A stretch of 64,000 nucleotides of DNA from Martinezella rhizogenes. GTDB taxonomy: Bacteria > Pseudomonadota > Alphaproteobacteria > Rhizobiales > Rhizobiaceae. Under the pieces are notes generated by a model. It was not told the DNA's origin. It worked only from the letters and a program-made list of their open reading frames with translations, and searched no databases. The stretch lies in assembly GCF_007002745.1 (NCBI RefSeq), contig NZ_SGNY01000011.1, positions 124,001 to 188,000 of the forward strand, read 5' to 3'. A program made the translations under genes and the position numbers. This document shows positions 27,601-35,503 of this stretch, piece by piece; positions within the stretch are counted from its first letter, which is position 1, and each line of letters begins with the position of its first letter.

Positions 27601-27968
27601 CGAGCGATGCCACCCCGTCAGCGAGGGTCGGAGATCTCTACGAGGTCTGCGGTCAGACGCAGAAAGCAATCCGGTGGAGGGAGCGGCCCGACCTGTTGTT
27701 CGCCCGACTTAGAAAGCGCGAGACTGCGATACAGAAGAGATACGGTCTATCGCGGCTGGAGAAGGGCAGCGTTATCGACCTGATCCAGTGGCACAACCGC
27801 TGGAGCGAGTTCGACTATCGTTTCGAGATGACAGCCGTCCAGCCCGGATACTCGAAATCGGAGGCGATCCGGCAGCAAGACAAGGGGCAGCTGGAAATTC
27901 TTGCCGCAACGCAATCGCTGCTCATGGACACGTGGGCCATACCATTCACGTTCCAATGCAGTCCCTAA
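24639..27968 (+). CDS. SF2 helicase fused to a nuclease-like C-terminus
   Basis: A 1109-residue protein. Residues 1-160 are a family-specific N-terminus. The SF2 core has Walker A 'MPTGTGKT' (185-192), DEAH (296-299), 'FTATPYRTDG' and the C-lobe motif 'QFVGRFTRTRKD'. A long middle part (about 560-930) is unrecognised. Near 955-1000 'GSGESADVVAIKKEGD' and 'FHCKYAS' give a D...(H)xK restriction-like pattern. Such helicase-nuclease fusions are common defence proteins; I cannot name the system. GTG at 24669 (VDTLFKED) follows a GGAGG and may be the true start. It stands alone on the plus strand at the edge of the island. Confidence 0.78.
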   Translation: MTAFHLPGGDVDTLFKEDLEISLPPQFAIAGKIHGASVRKLAHPGCKLIASANEFTEKRVRGLFLRSPDGRREVAVIPRKTDVDLPSDEILRHPAAVSLAEFRKDPTPGVWIKPAAADASSIPFEKLVSECAEIRASWRGAFTFAEERIVGDIVVQPGLRKPQIGAIHAALGHWTASSAPATIVMPTGTGKTETMLALMVVAEVERLLVVVPSDALRTQISEKFLSLGVLKDSGCLAVDAKLPIVATLDEIPKSVEEVDDIFRRVNVVVTTMDAVAKASGEVQLRMAELVTHLFVDEAHHIAAKTWREFRAQFANRIVLQFTATPYRTDGRRVDGKFIYNYPLAKAFAEKYFKKIHFKPIYGLDRDDADLRIIEAVKAALVQDEAEGHVHLAMARCRIIDTAVKLHRLYCKLLPEYNPVIVYSSLSSKAKMEALRKLRSGESRIVVCVDMLGEGFDLPELKIAALHDKHQSEAVTVQFVGRFTRTRKDLGDATVIANVVAGGMRDSLQALYNEDADWNHLLEGLGTRNTAREERRQEVFEGFDLPPTDFPLDQVTPRLGAVVYETTCERWDPNKIVDAYGPGSIVEGPSINYAERLAIWVLKSEEKLKWTSMRQPVNTAYHLYACHWDDERQLLYVSSSNLSDLHARLAEKVAGADAKRIRGDDVFRVLDGYKRLILSHLGLSEAVRKPIRYSQFMGSDIAPQLTDDPANRGRMKTNIFGQGYTASGKSTIGCSTKGKIWSYESVHGFAGWMEWCKTIGAKLQDSSIQPDGILRRLVQPTKLTSMPQKHAVAINWPEAVLHVDDDRVDLVFGDVSVPFYDCEIRILSQVPGTEIVMRVGGDDRFVDFTMTIDGSGAHYTPTVASGVRIGKKTTDLVSWFKDDPPHIYFADGNMLLASELLKLPDDHAPPFDPERLVVRNWTGVDIRKESQGRDKDATSIQRRVIDELLQSGGFDVVFDDDGSGESADVVAIKKEGDVITVAMFHCKYASDATPSARVGDLYEVCGQTQKAIRWRERPDLLFARLRKRETAIQKRYGLSRLEKGSVIDLIQWHNRWSEFDYRFEMTAVQPGYSKSEAIRQQDKGQLEILAATQSLLMDTWAIPFTFQCSP

Positions 27969-28062
27969 ACCGAAGATTTTGAATCTACAGGAAATCGGAA
28001 GCGTCAGTCCCTGAGAGTGCTAAATATGGACGATCCCGCTTCCGCTTCGACAGGAAAATTAT

Positions 28063-28377
28063 ATGGCCGGTAATGAAGAAGACGTTTTCCGCAAAGCCAA
28101 GTCTGAATATCAAGCTCTGCAAATTTTGCAGGTGCTGATGCTCCGTGAAGCGTGTGGTCGGTCTAATGACAGTATTTTGGGGGTGTGCTTGGATAAATGT
28201 GGCATGTACGGAGCCCCGGAAGAAATTCGGGCGGTCATAGGTTTCCTTGAGCGATCCGGCTTGGTACGCACGGACAAGGTCGAGGAGTACGTGATCGTCG
28301 CGATCACAGATGCGGGCGAACGAGTTGCCGAGGGTAAACAAGTCGTTGATGGAGTGGCGCGCCCGACGCGAAAATAG
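28063..28377 (+). CDS. Small phage-type protein (VpaChn25_0724-like)
   Basis: A 104-residue winged-helix-like protein: 'SEYQALQILQVLMLREACG', 'SILGVCLDKCGMYGAPEEIRAVIGFLERSGLV' and the end 'ERVAEGKQVVDGVARP'. That pattern matches the VpaChn25_0724 family carried by Mu-like phages, whose role is unknown. Starts at ATG 28063 after AGGA. It follows the helicase by 95 bp on the same strand and may be cotranscribed, or be a leftover of a phage that delivered the island. Confidence 0.62.
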   Translation: MAGNEEDVFRKAKSEYQALQILQVLMLREACGRSNDSILGVCLDKCGMYGAPEEIRAVIGFLERSGLVRTDKVEEYVIVAITDAGERVAEGKQVVDGVARPTRK

Positions 28378-28621
28378 TGGAGTTGATGACGATACTTCAT
28401 CGAGCCCGGTCGTGAGAGGAGAAAGATCGGTTGTCTCCAACAAAATCATATGGATACATCATTTCAATGATGCCGCGACTACGGGTGCCAGGTTCGGATC
28501 TGTTCAAGGCGTTCCCGATTTCTCAGGTCGGGCACAGGCGATCCTGCTCGGGGCGAGTAGATCCAGGACCTTCTTACAACAATGCTCCTTTCTCGTTCCG
28601 ACGTGCTTCCGAGGGTTCGCC

Positions 28622-30256
28622 TCATTCATGCGCGCCTTCGGGCCGCCTGCATGGGCGGCTCCGGCCTGAGTCAGGGTCACCTTCTCCACTCGATCTCAAA
28701 TTGACCCCGGTGGCATAGGAAGCGGCGAGGATCGGCCCCAGCGTTCCGCCGTGGCCAGGGTAACCCTTTCCGAAGATGCTAGTGGCGACGTTTCCACAGG
28801 CGTACAGCCCAGCGATGACTGTCCCGTCGCAACGCATGACTTGCCCATGAGCGGTGGTCCTTAAACCGCCTTTGGTGCCATTATTGCCAGGCAGGATTTC
28901 GACGGCATAGAAGGGACCTTCGTTGATAGGTCCAAGGCATGCATTAGGTACGACAGTTGGGTCGCCATAATAGAGGCCGTGAGCGTCTTCCCCACGTTGA
29001 AATGCGCGATCACGGCCTTCAAGTGCGTCTTCGTTGAAACGGGCGACCGTATTCCGCAGACCTTGGGCCGAAATCGAGAGTTTATCCGCAAGCTCAGCGA
29101 GCGAGGGTTCGGAGTGCATCCAGTTCGGAGCAGCCTCGGTCGGAGGAACTGAGGCGACGGTGTAGCGGGTCTTGAACGCATGGTCGAAGATCAGCCAGGC
29201 GGGCCGATTCAGGTACGAAAAAGATCCTGGATCAAAGATATTGAATGCCATTCCAAGATCATTGTATGAGGTCGCCTCGTTGACAAATCGCTCTCCCTTG
29301 CTGTTCACCAAAATAGAACCGGGAAGTGCCAGATCTCGAACGATGTTCCGCGTTAGGGGCATTCCATCTAGCTGTTCGCCGGGAATGTGGTATGCCGCTG
29401 TCCACCACGCCTCCGTCATATTCGCGACCGCCGCGCCGGCTTCCAGTCCGAATCTCAATCCATCACCGTCATTACCCGGAGGTGTCGTGGCGGCGCTGGT
29501 GAAACCGGGCAGGAAAGCGGCCACCATATCCTGGTTCCATTCGAAGCCGCCGGTTGCCAAAATGACGCCGATGCTTGCGGAAATAGCTCCTTTCGCGGTT
29601 TCAATGCCGACACAGCGTCGACCTTCGAACGAAAGATCAGTCGCGGGCATGCTGACATGAAAATCGACGCCCGCCTGTGCGCAAGCCTGAGCCAAACCTG
29701 CGACCAATCCCGCACCTTGCGTGCGGACATTTCGCCCTTGACGATCTGTGACAATGTCGACAGAAATGCCCTTCTTAGCTTCCGTTGAAGTCACTGGTTG
29801 CCGCAAGGTCGAATAGCGCAGTTTCTGGAATAGCAAAGGATCCATGGAGGGCTCGAACGGCAGGGGCTCCACCGAGCGCCCGGTCTTGGCACCTGCCCAT
29901 CCGGGATGATAATCGGGGCGGTCAACACTGAAAAATCGTAGATCCGAGCGCCCTTCGATAAACCGCAGCATTTCGGGGCCATTCTTCAGAAACGCCAGAA
30001 GCAATTCGGAGGACGTTTCGCCGAGCGTTAGACGGTCAAGGTAGATCTTGGCGTCGCCCTCGTCGTCGGCGAAACCGGAAGCAGCCATCACATGATTGTT
30101 TGGGATCCAGATGCCGCCACCAGATATCGCCGTTGTCCCACCGATGAGGTGAGACTTTTCGAAGACGCCGACCGATAGTCCTTGATCAACTGCGGCGAGT
30201 GCGGCTACCAGACCGGCGCCGCCGCTTCCCAGCACGATGATGTCATAGCTTCGCAT
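28622..30256 (-). CDS. FAD-dependent oxidoreductase, fumarate-reductase/ketosteroid-dehydrogenase type
   Basis: A 544-residue flavoprotein. The N-terminal dinucleotide fold is 'DIIVLGSGGAGLVAALAA', followed by 'GGTTAISGGGIWIPNN', an internal 'ATGGFEWN' and a C-terminal FAD contact 'GNVATSIFGKGYPGHGGTLG'. These define the FAD_binding_2 group, which includes fumarate reductases and 3-ketosteroid dehydrogenases; the substrate is not readable. The final ~25 residues (after ATGVNL) are low-complexity and overlap an IS-end-like sequence, so the natural C-terminus may have been replaced. Followed upstream by a GntR gene and an amino-acid-type ABC transporter, so it probably acts on an imported compound. 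Confidence 0.85.
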   Translation of the reverse strand: MRSYDIIVLGSGGAGLVAALAAVDQGLSVGVFEKSHLIGGTTAISGGGIWIPNNHVMAASGFADDEGDAKIYLDRLTLGETSSELLLAFLKNGPEMLRFIEGRSDLRFFSVDRPDYHPGWAGAKTGRSVEPLPFEPSMDPLLFQKLRYSTLRQPVTSTEAKKGISVDIVTDRQGRNVRTQGAGLVAGLAQACAQAGVDFHVSMPATDLSFEGRRCVGIETAKGAISASIGVILATGGFEWNQDMVAAFLPGFTSAATTPPGNDGDGLRFGLEAGAAVANMTEAWWTAAYHIPGEQLDGMPLTRNIVRDLALPGSILVNSKGERFVNEATSYNDLGMAFNIFDPGSFSYLNRPAWLIFDHAFKTRYTVASVPPTEAAPNWMHSEPSLAELADKLSISAQGLRNTVARFNEDALEGRDRAFQRGEDAHGLYYGDPTVVPNACLGPINEGPFYAVEILPGNNGTKGGLRTTAHGQVMRCDGTVIAGLYACGNVATSIFGKGYPGHGGTLGPILAASYATGVNLRSSGEGDPDSGRSRPCRRPEGAHE

Positions 30257-30267
30257 GTTTCGTGTTC

Positions 30268-30999
30268 CTAGATAACCGATCTGCTTACCCGTCTGTCGTG
30301 ACTGTTCAAGAGGTTCCGGCGGGTTTCTTCCGTCAATGTGAGAATGTTCACACGGACATGTGCCTCAATTTCGCTGGCAGCTTTCTTGTTGACATAGGCT
30401 TCGATGATCCACTCATGCCCAGCGAGGGTAGACTTACCGCTGTCCCGGCCCAAAGTGTGAAGGATCGTCGCTTCCGTTCGAGGTTGAATGAAACGGTTGA
30501 TCATGGCGATCCTCGACCGCAATTGGCCGATCTGATCCACGATCGTGGTGTTTGGGCACCGTCGGTTGATGACAGCATGAAAGTCGAGATTTCCCTGGGT
30601 CCAGCTCGGCAGGTCGAACGACGCCAGCGCCTTTGCCATCTCGGCGTTGATAGCCTTCAGCTGTTTGATGTCGCCGGCAGTAATTCTCGGCGCCGCAGCG
30701 CCAGTGACGTAGCCCTCCAGCACCGCCAGAAGCTCCATCTGCTCGGCCCAAAGGTCCGGATCCGCGCCCGCGACGATTGCGCCCGAATTCTTGCTGAAGA
30801 TCACGAGGCTTTCTGCCTCAAGGCGACGAATAGCCTCCCGGACTGGAACCGGACTGATCGACAACTCCTTTGCCAGTGTGTCGATCACTAAGCGCTGCTT
30901 TGGCGCATAAAGCCCGCGATCGATCCCCTCCTTGATATAGTCGTATGCGAGCTGCTGCTTGCTTTTTGCTGCTGTGGCAGGTGCCATCACCTTTGCCAT
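30268..30999 (-). CDS. GntR-family regulator (FCD-type)
   Basis: A 243-residue regulator. The N-terminal winged helix contains 'YAPKQRLVIDTLAKELSISPVPVREAIRRLEAESLV', the GntR signature. The C-terminal domain is helical, with an Asp and His-rich core ('GNLDFHAVINRRC', 'GHEWIIEAYVNK') matching the FCD ligand/metal-binding fold. It is in the same direction as the flavoprotein gene and 12 bp upstream of it. A perfect inverted repeat at 31033-31048, 34 bp before its start, is a likely operator. It probably controls the flavoprotein and the ABC transporter. Confidence 0.9.
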   Translation of the reverse strand: MAKVMAPATAAKSKQQLAYDYIKEGIDRGLYAPKQRLVIDTLAKELSISPVPVREAIRRLEAESLVIFSKNSGAIVAGADPDLWAEQMELLAVLEGYVTGAAAPRITAGDIKQLKAINAEMAKALASFDLPSWTQGNLDFHAVINRRCPNTTIVDQIGQLRSRIAMINRFIQPRTEATILHTLGRDSGKSTLAGHEWIIEAYVNKKAASEIEAHVRVNILTLTEETRRNLLNSHDRRVSRSVI

Positions 31000-31032
31000 G
31001 CGGTTTACTCTCCAACGACGATGTCAAATATA

Positions 31033-31048
31033 AAATCAGATTTGATTT
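31033..31048. promoter_or_regulatory. Perfect inverted repeat before the GntR gene
   Basis: AAATCA-GATT-TGATTT has 6-bp arms and a 4-bp spacer. It lies between the end of the permease gene and the GntR start, the expected place for an autoregulatory operator. Confidence 0.5.
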
Positions 31049-31086
31049 CCCTTCGACCTAGCGGCTTCGACAGCTGTCGGCAAGCC

Positions 31087-31752
31087 TTACCGCTTCCAAG
31101 CCAGGCGTCGTTCCAGGCTTATGCTCAACCTGGAGAGTGCAAAGACGATGATGATGAAAATCAGACCAACCGCGGTCAGATACTCGAATTGCTTGTAGGT
31201 GATGGCTGCCTGGGCATTGGCGACATAGACGATATCCTTGACGCCGATGACGCCGACGATGGCGGAATCCTTTAATATCACGATGAACTGATTCAAGAGA
31301 AGCGGGATAGCGGTCCGCAGCGCTTGAGGCCAGATGATGATCGAATTCGTTTTCCATCTCGTCATGCCCATGGCAGCGGCTGCTTCCCATTGGCCGCGAT
31401 CAATGGTGAGGAGTGCAGACCGATAGATCTCGGCGACATATGCTGTGTTCAGCAGTGTCAACGAGATGATGGCCGCAGTAACCGGATCCATTTTCCAGCC
31501 GGTGACGCCCGCAAGGGCGAAATATACCAAAAGCACGTAGACGTATGGCGACAGCGAGCGAAAGATCTGGATGTAGAGAAACCCGACAGATCGCCCAACG
31601 GGGGATCTGCTTCGCAACAGGGAAACGATCACCCCGCCGAGCGCCATGGAGCAGGCGAGGGTTATTATCGCAATCAGAAACGTAAAGCGCAGCCCGTACA
31701 GCATCGCGGGCATGAAATTCAACACAGTTGTCCAACTATTCATGGCGCTCAC
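31087..31752 (-). CDS. Polar amino-acid-type ABC permease
   Basis: A 221-residue inner-membrane permease of the HisM/GlnP family. Several hydrophobic segments are seen ('LYGLRFTFLIAIITLACSMALGGVIVSLL', 'LLVYFALAGV', 'AAIISLTLLNTAYVAEIYRSALL'). The EAA loop, 'EAAAAMGMTRWKTNSIIIWPQALR', contacts the ATPase. Its start overlaps the stop of the other permease by 4 bp. It works with the partner permease, the solute-binding protein and the ATPase encoded divergently. Confidence 0.9.
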   Translation of the reverse strand: MSAMNSWTTVLNFMPAMLYGLRFTFLIAIITLACSMALGGVIVSLLRSRSPVGRSVGFLYIQIFRSLSPYVYVLLVYFALAGVTGWKMDPVTAAIISLTLLNTAYVAEIYRSALLTIDRGQWEAAAAMGMTRWKTNSIIIWPQALRTAIPLLLNQFIVILKDSAIVGVIGVKDIVYVANAQAAITYKQFEYLTAVGLIFIIIVFALSRLSISLERRLAWKR

Positions 31753-32414
31753 AGCCCCCTGCTTTCGTTCAGACGGTTCTCGATAATATTCACCAGCATT
31801 GAAAGAAGCAGCATGGTCGTGATCAGCAGTGCTGCGACTGAAATGTAGGCTTCGAAAGGCCTGTAGTGGTTCAGACTGATGTCTTGCGCGGCAAAAATAA
31901 GTTCTGGTACCGCGACGACGGCAGCATAGGTGGACGCTTTGAAGCAGATCACGAAGACATTAAGCAGAGGTGGGATCACGACTCTGATCACCTGAGGAAA
32001 TAGAACCGTACGATTGATGCGGTAGTCTGAAAGGCCAAGCGCTTTGCCGGCCTCGATTTGTCCGACGTCGATCGAATTGTAGCCGGTGCGAAAGATCTCG
32101 GACGCGAAGGCTGAACTCATAATACCGATCGCGATGATGATCGCCTGCGGACCGGACAATGCCAGACCGAACTTCGTGGCAATACCGAAGTAAATCCACA
32201 GAAGCAGGAGATACATCGGGAGACCCCGAACGATCTGCACGTACACGTAGGAAATCCCGTTGGCAATCTTCGAGCGCGATGCGGATCCGAGATATGAGAT
32301 GAACCCGATGACGCATCCGATCGCGAAGCCAGCAAGCGCAAAATAGAGGTCATAGGCCAGCCCCCAGAGAAAGCGTGGCCACTGCGCCAGAACGATCGAG
32401 AAATCGAGGTCCAT
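31749..32414 (-). CDS. Polar amino-acid-type ABC permease, second subunit
   Basis: A 221-residue permease like its partner, with 'GLAYDLYFALAGFAIGCVIGFISYLG', 'VQIVRGLPMYLLLLWIYFG', 'AFASEIFRTGYNSI' and the EAA loop 'GQIEAGKALGLSDYRINRTVLFPQVIR'. I start it at MDLDFS (32412-32414), where AGGGA precedes the ATG and the length equals the partner's; a frame extending further upstream adds a basic stretch unlike the family. Its promoter must lie in the 169-bp spacer shared with the divergent SDR gene. Confidence 0.9.
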   Translation of the reverse strand: MDLDFSIVLAQWPRFLWGLAYDLYFALAGFAIGCVIGFISYLGSASRSKIANGISYVYVQIVRGLPMYLLLLWIYFGIATKFGLALSGPQAIIIAIGIMSSAFASEIFRTGYNSIDVGQIEAGKALGLSDYRINRTVLFPQVIRVVIPPLLNVFVICFKASTYAAVVAVPELIFAAQDISLNHYRPFEAYISVAALLITTMLLLSMLVNIIENRLNESRGL

Positions 32415-32583
32415 TTCGTTCCCTTTCAAGCCCAGTTCCATCTTGAGCGTCTGATTATCGATACGCCGACGGAGGCGCTTCGTCAACATCATATACGATT
32501 TCATATTGCAAGTCAGATAGTTTCGGTTCATAAATATAGGCAAGGGAACTTCTTGAGGCCCTTCGCGACAGATTGGATGAACG

Positions 32584-33345
32584 ATGCGATTTTCAGGAAA
32601 AGCTGTTCTTGTCACAGGCGTTGCGAGCGGTCTCGGGAGAGCAGTAGCGCAGGCGCTGGCGGTCGAGGGGGCACAGCTGGCCCTTGTTGATCGTGCAAGA
32701 GAACCGCTCGACCAACTCGTTTCAGAACTTCAAAAGAACGGCTGCGAAGTTATTCATTTCGTCGGCGACGTCGCGCAGGAGCAGACTTCCAAGGAAGCAA
32801 TTGGTCTGGCTCTTCGGCAGTTCGGCAAGCTTGATATTTTGATCAACAATGCCGGGATCAATCCCACAGGCACCATTTCACAGACTGATCCGGCCACTTG
32901 GCAGCATGCTTTAGACGTCAATCTCAAGTCGGCGTACTTGTTTTGTCGGGAAGCCATTCCGCACATGATCGAGGCTGGCAAAGGGGTGATCGTCAATACG
33001 GCGTCGATTGCCGGGCAACGCGCCTCAACAGGCGAGTCCGTTTACGGCGTCTCTAAAGCCGGTCTGATCATGCTGACGCGGACAATCGCGCGAGATTATG
33101 GAGCGCGGGGCATTCGGGCGAATGCGATCTGCCCTGGCGTATTGGAGAGTGTCATGGCGGATCGTCTGACACGCATGTCTTCAGATCAAGTCCTGGCACG
33201 TGATCAGCGGTTTGCGCCAACTGTTCCGCTTGGTCGCTTGGGGACCTACGAAGAAATTGCCAAGTCTATTTTGTTCTTGGCGAGCGAGGATGCCAGCTAC
33301 GTCAATGGCGCGCAGCTGACAGTAGACGGCGGTCTGACCGCCTAG
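32584..33345 (+). CDS. Short-chain dehydrogenase/reductase
   Basis: A 253-residue classical SDR. It has the nucleotide motif 'TGVASGLGRAV', the 'NNAGINPTG' element, the catalytic 'VYGVSKAGLI' (YxxxK) and the end 'VNGAQLTVDGGLTA'. It probably oxidises or reduces an alcohol/ketone intermediate with NAD(P). It is the first of three plus-strand genes with the solute-binding protein and ATPase, so it likely works on the imported compound. Substrate unknown. Confidence 0.92.
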   Translation: MRFSGKAVLVTGVASGLGRAVAQALAVEGAQLALVDRAREPLDQLVSELQKNGCEVIHFVGDVAQEQTSKEAIGLALRQFGKLDILINNAGINPTGTISQTDPATWQHALDVNLKSAYLFCREAIPHMIEAGKGVIVNTASIAGQRASTGESVYGVSKAGLIMLTRTIARDYGARGIRANAICPGVLESVMADRLTRMSSDQVLARDQRFAPTVPLGRLGTYEEIAKSILFLASEDASYVNGAQLTVDGGLTA

Positions 33346-33403
33346 AAAAATTGCACCCCGCTGTCTCGGGCTGCATGCCGATAACCACATTGAAAAAAGG
33401 GGA

Positions 33404-34312
33404 ATGCTCATGCATACGAAGAAAGACAATGAAATGCAGGCTGACCGACGTTCGCTTCTGACTGCCGGGTTGTTTGCCGGAGGCGCTGCGGCCGTGGTGC
33501 TGGGAGCTAGTGGTGCCGCCCAAGCTCAGGATGCCAACAAGGAGTCCGTTTTGGACAAGGCGATCCGCACCAAGAAAATTACCGTTGCGGCTAGCCTGAA
33601 GTATCCGCCGAACCTCTATCTTAACGATAAGGGCGAACCGGATGGCTATGAAATCGCCATCATCCGCCGAATGATGAACGATATTTCCCCCGACATTCAG
33701 GTGGAGTTCGCCGACATGGACTTCGGCCAGATGTTTGCCGCCGTTGAGTCAGGACGTGCCGACATGATGACCACCGGCACGATCTTGCCGAGCCGATCGC
33801 TACGGGGGTGGTTTGCAGGTTGCGCCGTTACGTTCCAGCCGGTTTACATCGTCGGACGACAAGCTGCGGAATTGACATTCGATCAGATGAACAACTCCAG
33901 CTTCAAATTCGCGGCTCTTCAAGGCAGCTCGCAAGAAGCAAAGATCCGCGCGCTCTATCCCAAAGCCTCAGTATCGGTTTTTCCCGACCAGACCGGAGCC
34001 ATTGGCGAGGTGATGTCTGGTCGAGCCAATGCCACCCTGCAATCGCTGTTCACGATCGTGAATACCAAAAAGCAAGGCGTCGACCTCGCGATCATCGGCA
34101 ACGCGCCGGCCTATGTGGATCACAATACGTTCTTCATGCCGACCGGCGATATGAAGATGTACATGTTCGTGACCAACTGGCTGTTGTTCAACGCCGCCGG
34201 CGGGATCATCAACTCCTTGTACCGCGAATATATTGGCAAGGACGCAATTGCAGCCGGTCTGCCATATCTCGCAGTCGGTCCTGGCGGCAGCCCGCTTCGC
34301 ATTGAAGCCTAA
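33404..34312 (+). CDS. Solute-binding protein of the ABC transporter
   Basis: A 302-residue periplasmic protein of SBP family 3. The N-terminus has a twin-arginine-like signal, 'DRRSLLTAGLFAGGAAAVVLG', cleaved near 'AQAQDA'. The mature part contains 'IRTKKITVAASLKYPPN', 'NDKGEPDGYEIAIIRRM', 'MDFGQMFAAVESGRADMM' and 'GSSQEAKIRALYP', the pattern of polar-amino-acid binders. Starts at 33404, 33410 or 33434 are all possible; GGGGA favours 33410. A stable hairpin follows the stop. The ligand cannot be read. Confidence 0.9.
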   Translation: MLMHTKKDNEMQADRRSLLTAGLFAGGAAAVVLGASGAAQAQDANKESVLDKAIRTKKITVAASLKYPPNLYLNDKGEPDGYEIAIIRRMMNDISPDIQVEFADMDFGQMFAAVESGRADMMTTGTILPSRSLRGWFAGCAVTFQPVYIVGRQAAELTFDQMNNSSFKFAALQGSSQEAKIRALYPKASVSVFPDQTGAIGEVMSGRANATLQSLFTIVNTKKQGVDLAIIGNAPAYVDHNTFFMPTGDMKMYMFVTNWLLFNAAGGIINSLYREYIGKDAIAAGLPYLAVGPGGSPLRIEA

Positions 34313-34319
34313 GCCTTCT

Positions 34320-34343
34320 GGGGCGGCTTGACCAGGCCGCCCC
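34320..34343. terminator. Intra-operon hairpin after the solute-binding gene
   Basis: GGGGCGGC-TTGACCAG-GCCGCCCC forms a perfect 8-bp GC stem. There is no T-run, so it probably acts as a partial terminator or 3' protector that keeps binding-protein mRNA in excess over ATPase mRNA. Confidence 0.6.
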
Positions 34344-34363
34344 GCTTCGGCAAGGAGCGCAAA

Positions 34364-35164
34364 TTGGAACACGTCAATACAAAAAAAACCGTCATCTCGC
34401 TGCGAGGTGCAAGCAAATGGTTTCCAAGTCCCGATCTTCCAAACGTTCGGGGTCTGAACAATGTCTCGCTGGACGTTCTCGAAGGGGACGTGGTTGTTCT
34501 TCTGGGTCCTAGTGGCTCGGGAAAGAGTACCCTCCTCAGATGTCTTAACCTGCTGACCATCCCGGATGAGGGACACCTAAGGGTGGGGTCGATTGAGTGG
34601 GATGCGCAGATCTATCACGGCACGCGCTCAAAGGAACGTCGCTACAAGCGCGACTTCCAAACGCTTCGCCGCGAAACCGGGATGGTTTTCCAACATTTCA
34701 ACCTTTTCCCTCACATGACGGTGCTGGAAAATGTGATGTGCGGCCTCATCCACACCAAGGGCCTTTCCAAGGCAGAGGCGAGGGAGACCGCACAAAAGGA
34801 GCTCTCCAAGGTCGGGCTTGCTGACCGGGCAGAGCACTTTCCCGGTCAATTGTCAGGTGGACAGAAACAACGGGTCGCCATCGCACGTGCTATCGCGACG
34901 AAGCCCCTCGCAATGCTCTTTGATGAGCCAACATCTGCCCTCGATCCGGAATTGCGTGGCAGCGTCCTGTCAGTGATGCAGGATCTTGCCAGGGAAGGTA
35001 TGACCATGGTCGTCGTCACCCATGAGATGGGTTTTGCACGGGCCGTTGGCAATCATATCGTCTTTCTGGAGAACGGTGAAATCATTGAGGAGGGCATGTC
35101 TGCCACATTCCTCGACAATCCCAAGACCGACCGCGCAAAACGATTTCTATCGGAAATCGCCTAA
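34364..35164 (+). CDS. ABC transporter ATPase (polar amino-acid type)
   Basis: A 266-residue ATPase with Walker A 'LGPSGSGKSTLLRCLN', Q-loop 'MVFQHFNLFPHMTV', signature 'LSGGQKQRVAIARA', Walker B 'AMLFDEPTSALDPE' and H-loop 'VVVTHEMGFA'. I start at the TTG at 34364 because AAGGAG sits 6 bases upstream; the frame is open further upstream but that would begin inside the hairpin. It powers the two permeases encoded on the other strand. A 22-residue insert between Walker A and Q-loop ('YHGTRSKERRYKRDF') is somewhat longer than usual. Confidence 0.93.
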   Translation: MEHVNTKKTVISLRGASKWFPSPDLPNVRGLNNVSLDVLEGDVVVLLGPSGSGKSTLLRCLNLLTIPDEGHLRVGSIEWDAQIYHGTRSKERRYKRDFQTLRRETGMVFQHFNLFPHMTVLENVMCGLIHTKGLSKAEARETAQKELSKVGLADRAEHFPGQLSGGQKQRVAIARAIATKPLAMLFDEPTSALDPELRGSVLSVMQDLAREGMTMVVVTHEMGFARAVGNHIVFLENGEIIEEGMSATFLDNPKTDRAKRFLSEIA

Positions 35165-35503
35165 AGCCAGCACGGATGACAGAGCGAGGGAATACACGCA
35201 AAGGAACGGCCGAAGGTCAGGAGTTCAGAAGGCGTCGAGAAACCGATAGCTCGCAGGGCAAAGGTGCGACAACATCCTAAGGTTTCTCATCGTCGTCCGA
35301 TAGTCCGGGAGCGAGGCGGTAGCCGGCCAAGACGAGGGTGTCGATGTCCAATGCTGGGCTGATGCACATCAGCGCGCGTTTTGAGCGCTGAAGCCTCACG
35401 GTCCGCCGATCCTCTCCTCACGGGCAGCTCAAATAGGAGGCTTGTAGCCTTCGATCTCGCGATGCCACTTGGCCTTACCGCATTGGCCTGACCGGGGCAT
35501 CGA
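35165..35503. other. Decayed segment with integrase-like end
   Basis: No intact gene is present. On the minus strand, 35464-35482 matches 17 of 19 bases of the integrase 3' end at 3671-3689 and in frame gives 'NAVRPSGIAR', close to 'NSAVRRSGKAAR' there. A further frame, 35280-35420, reads 'ALMCISPALDIDTLVLAG' and 'YRLAPGLSDDDEKP' with a stop, which looks coded but is not recognised. It appears to be the scar of an earlier insertion. Confidence 0.5.
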
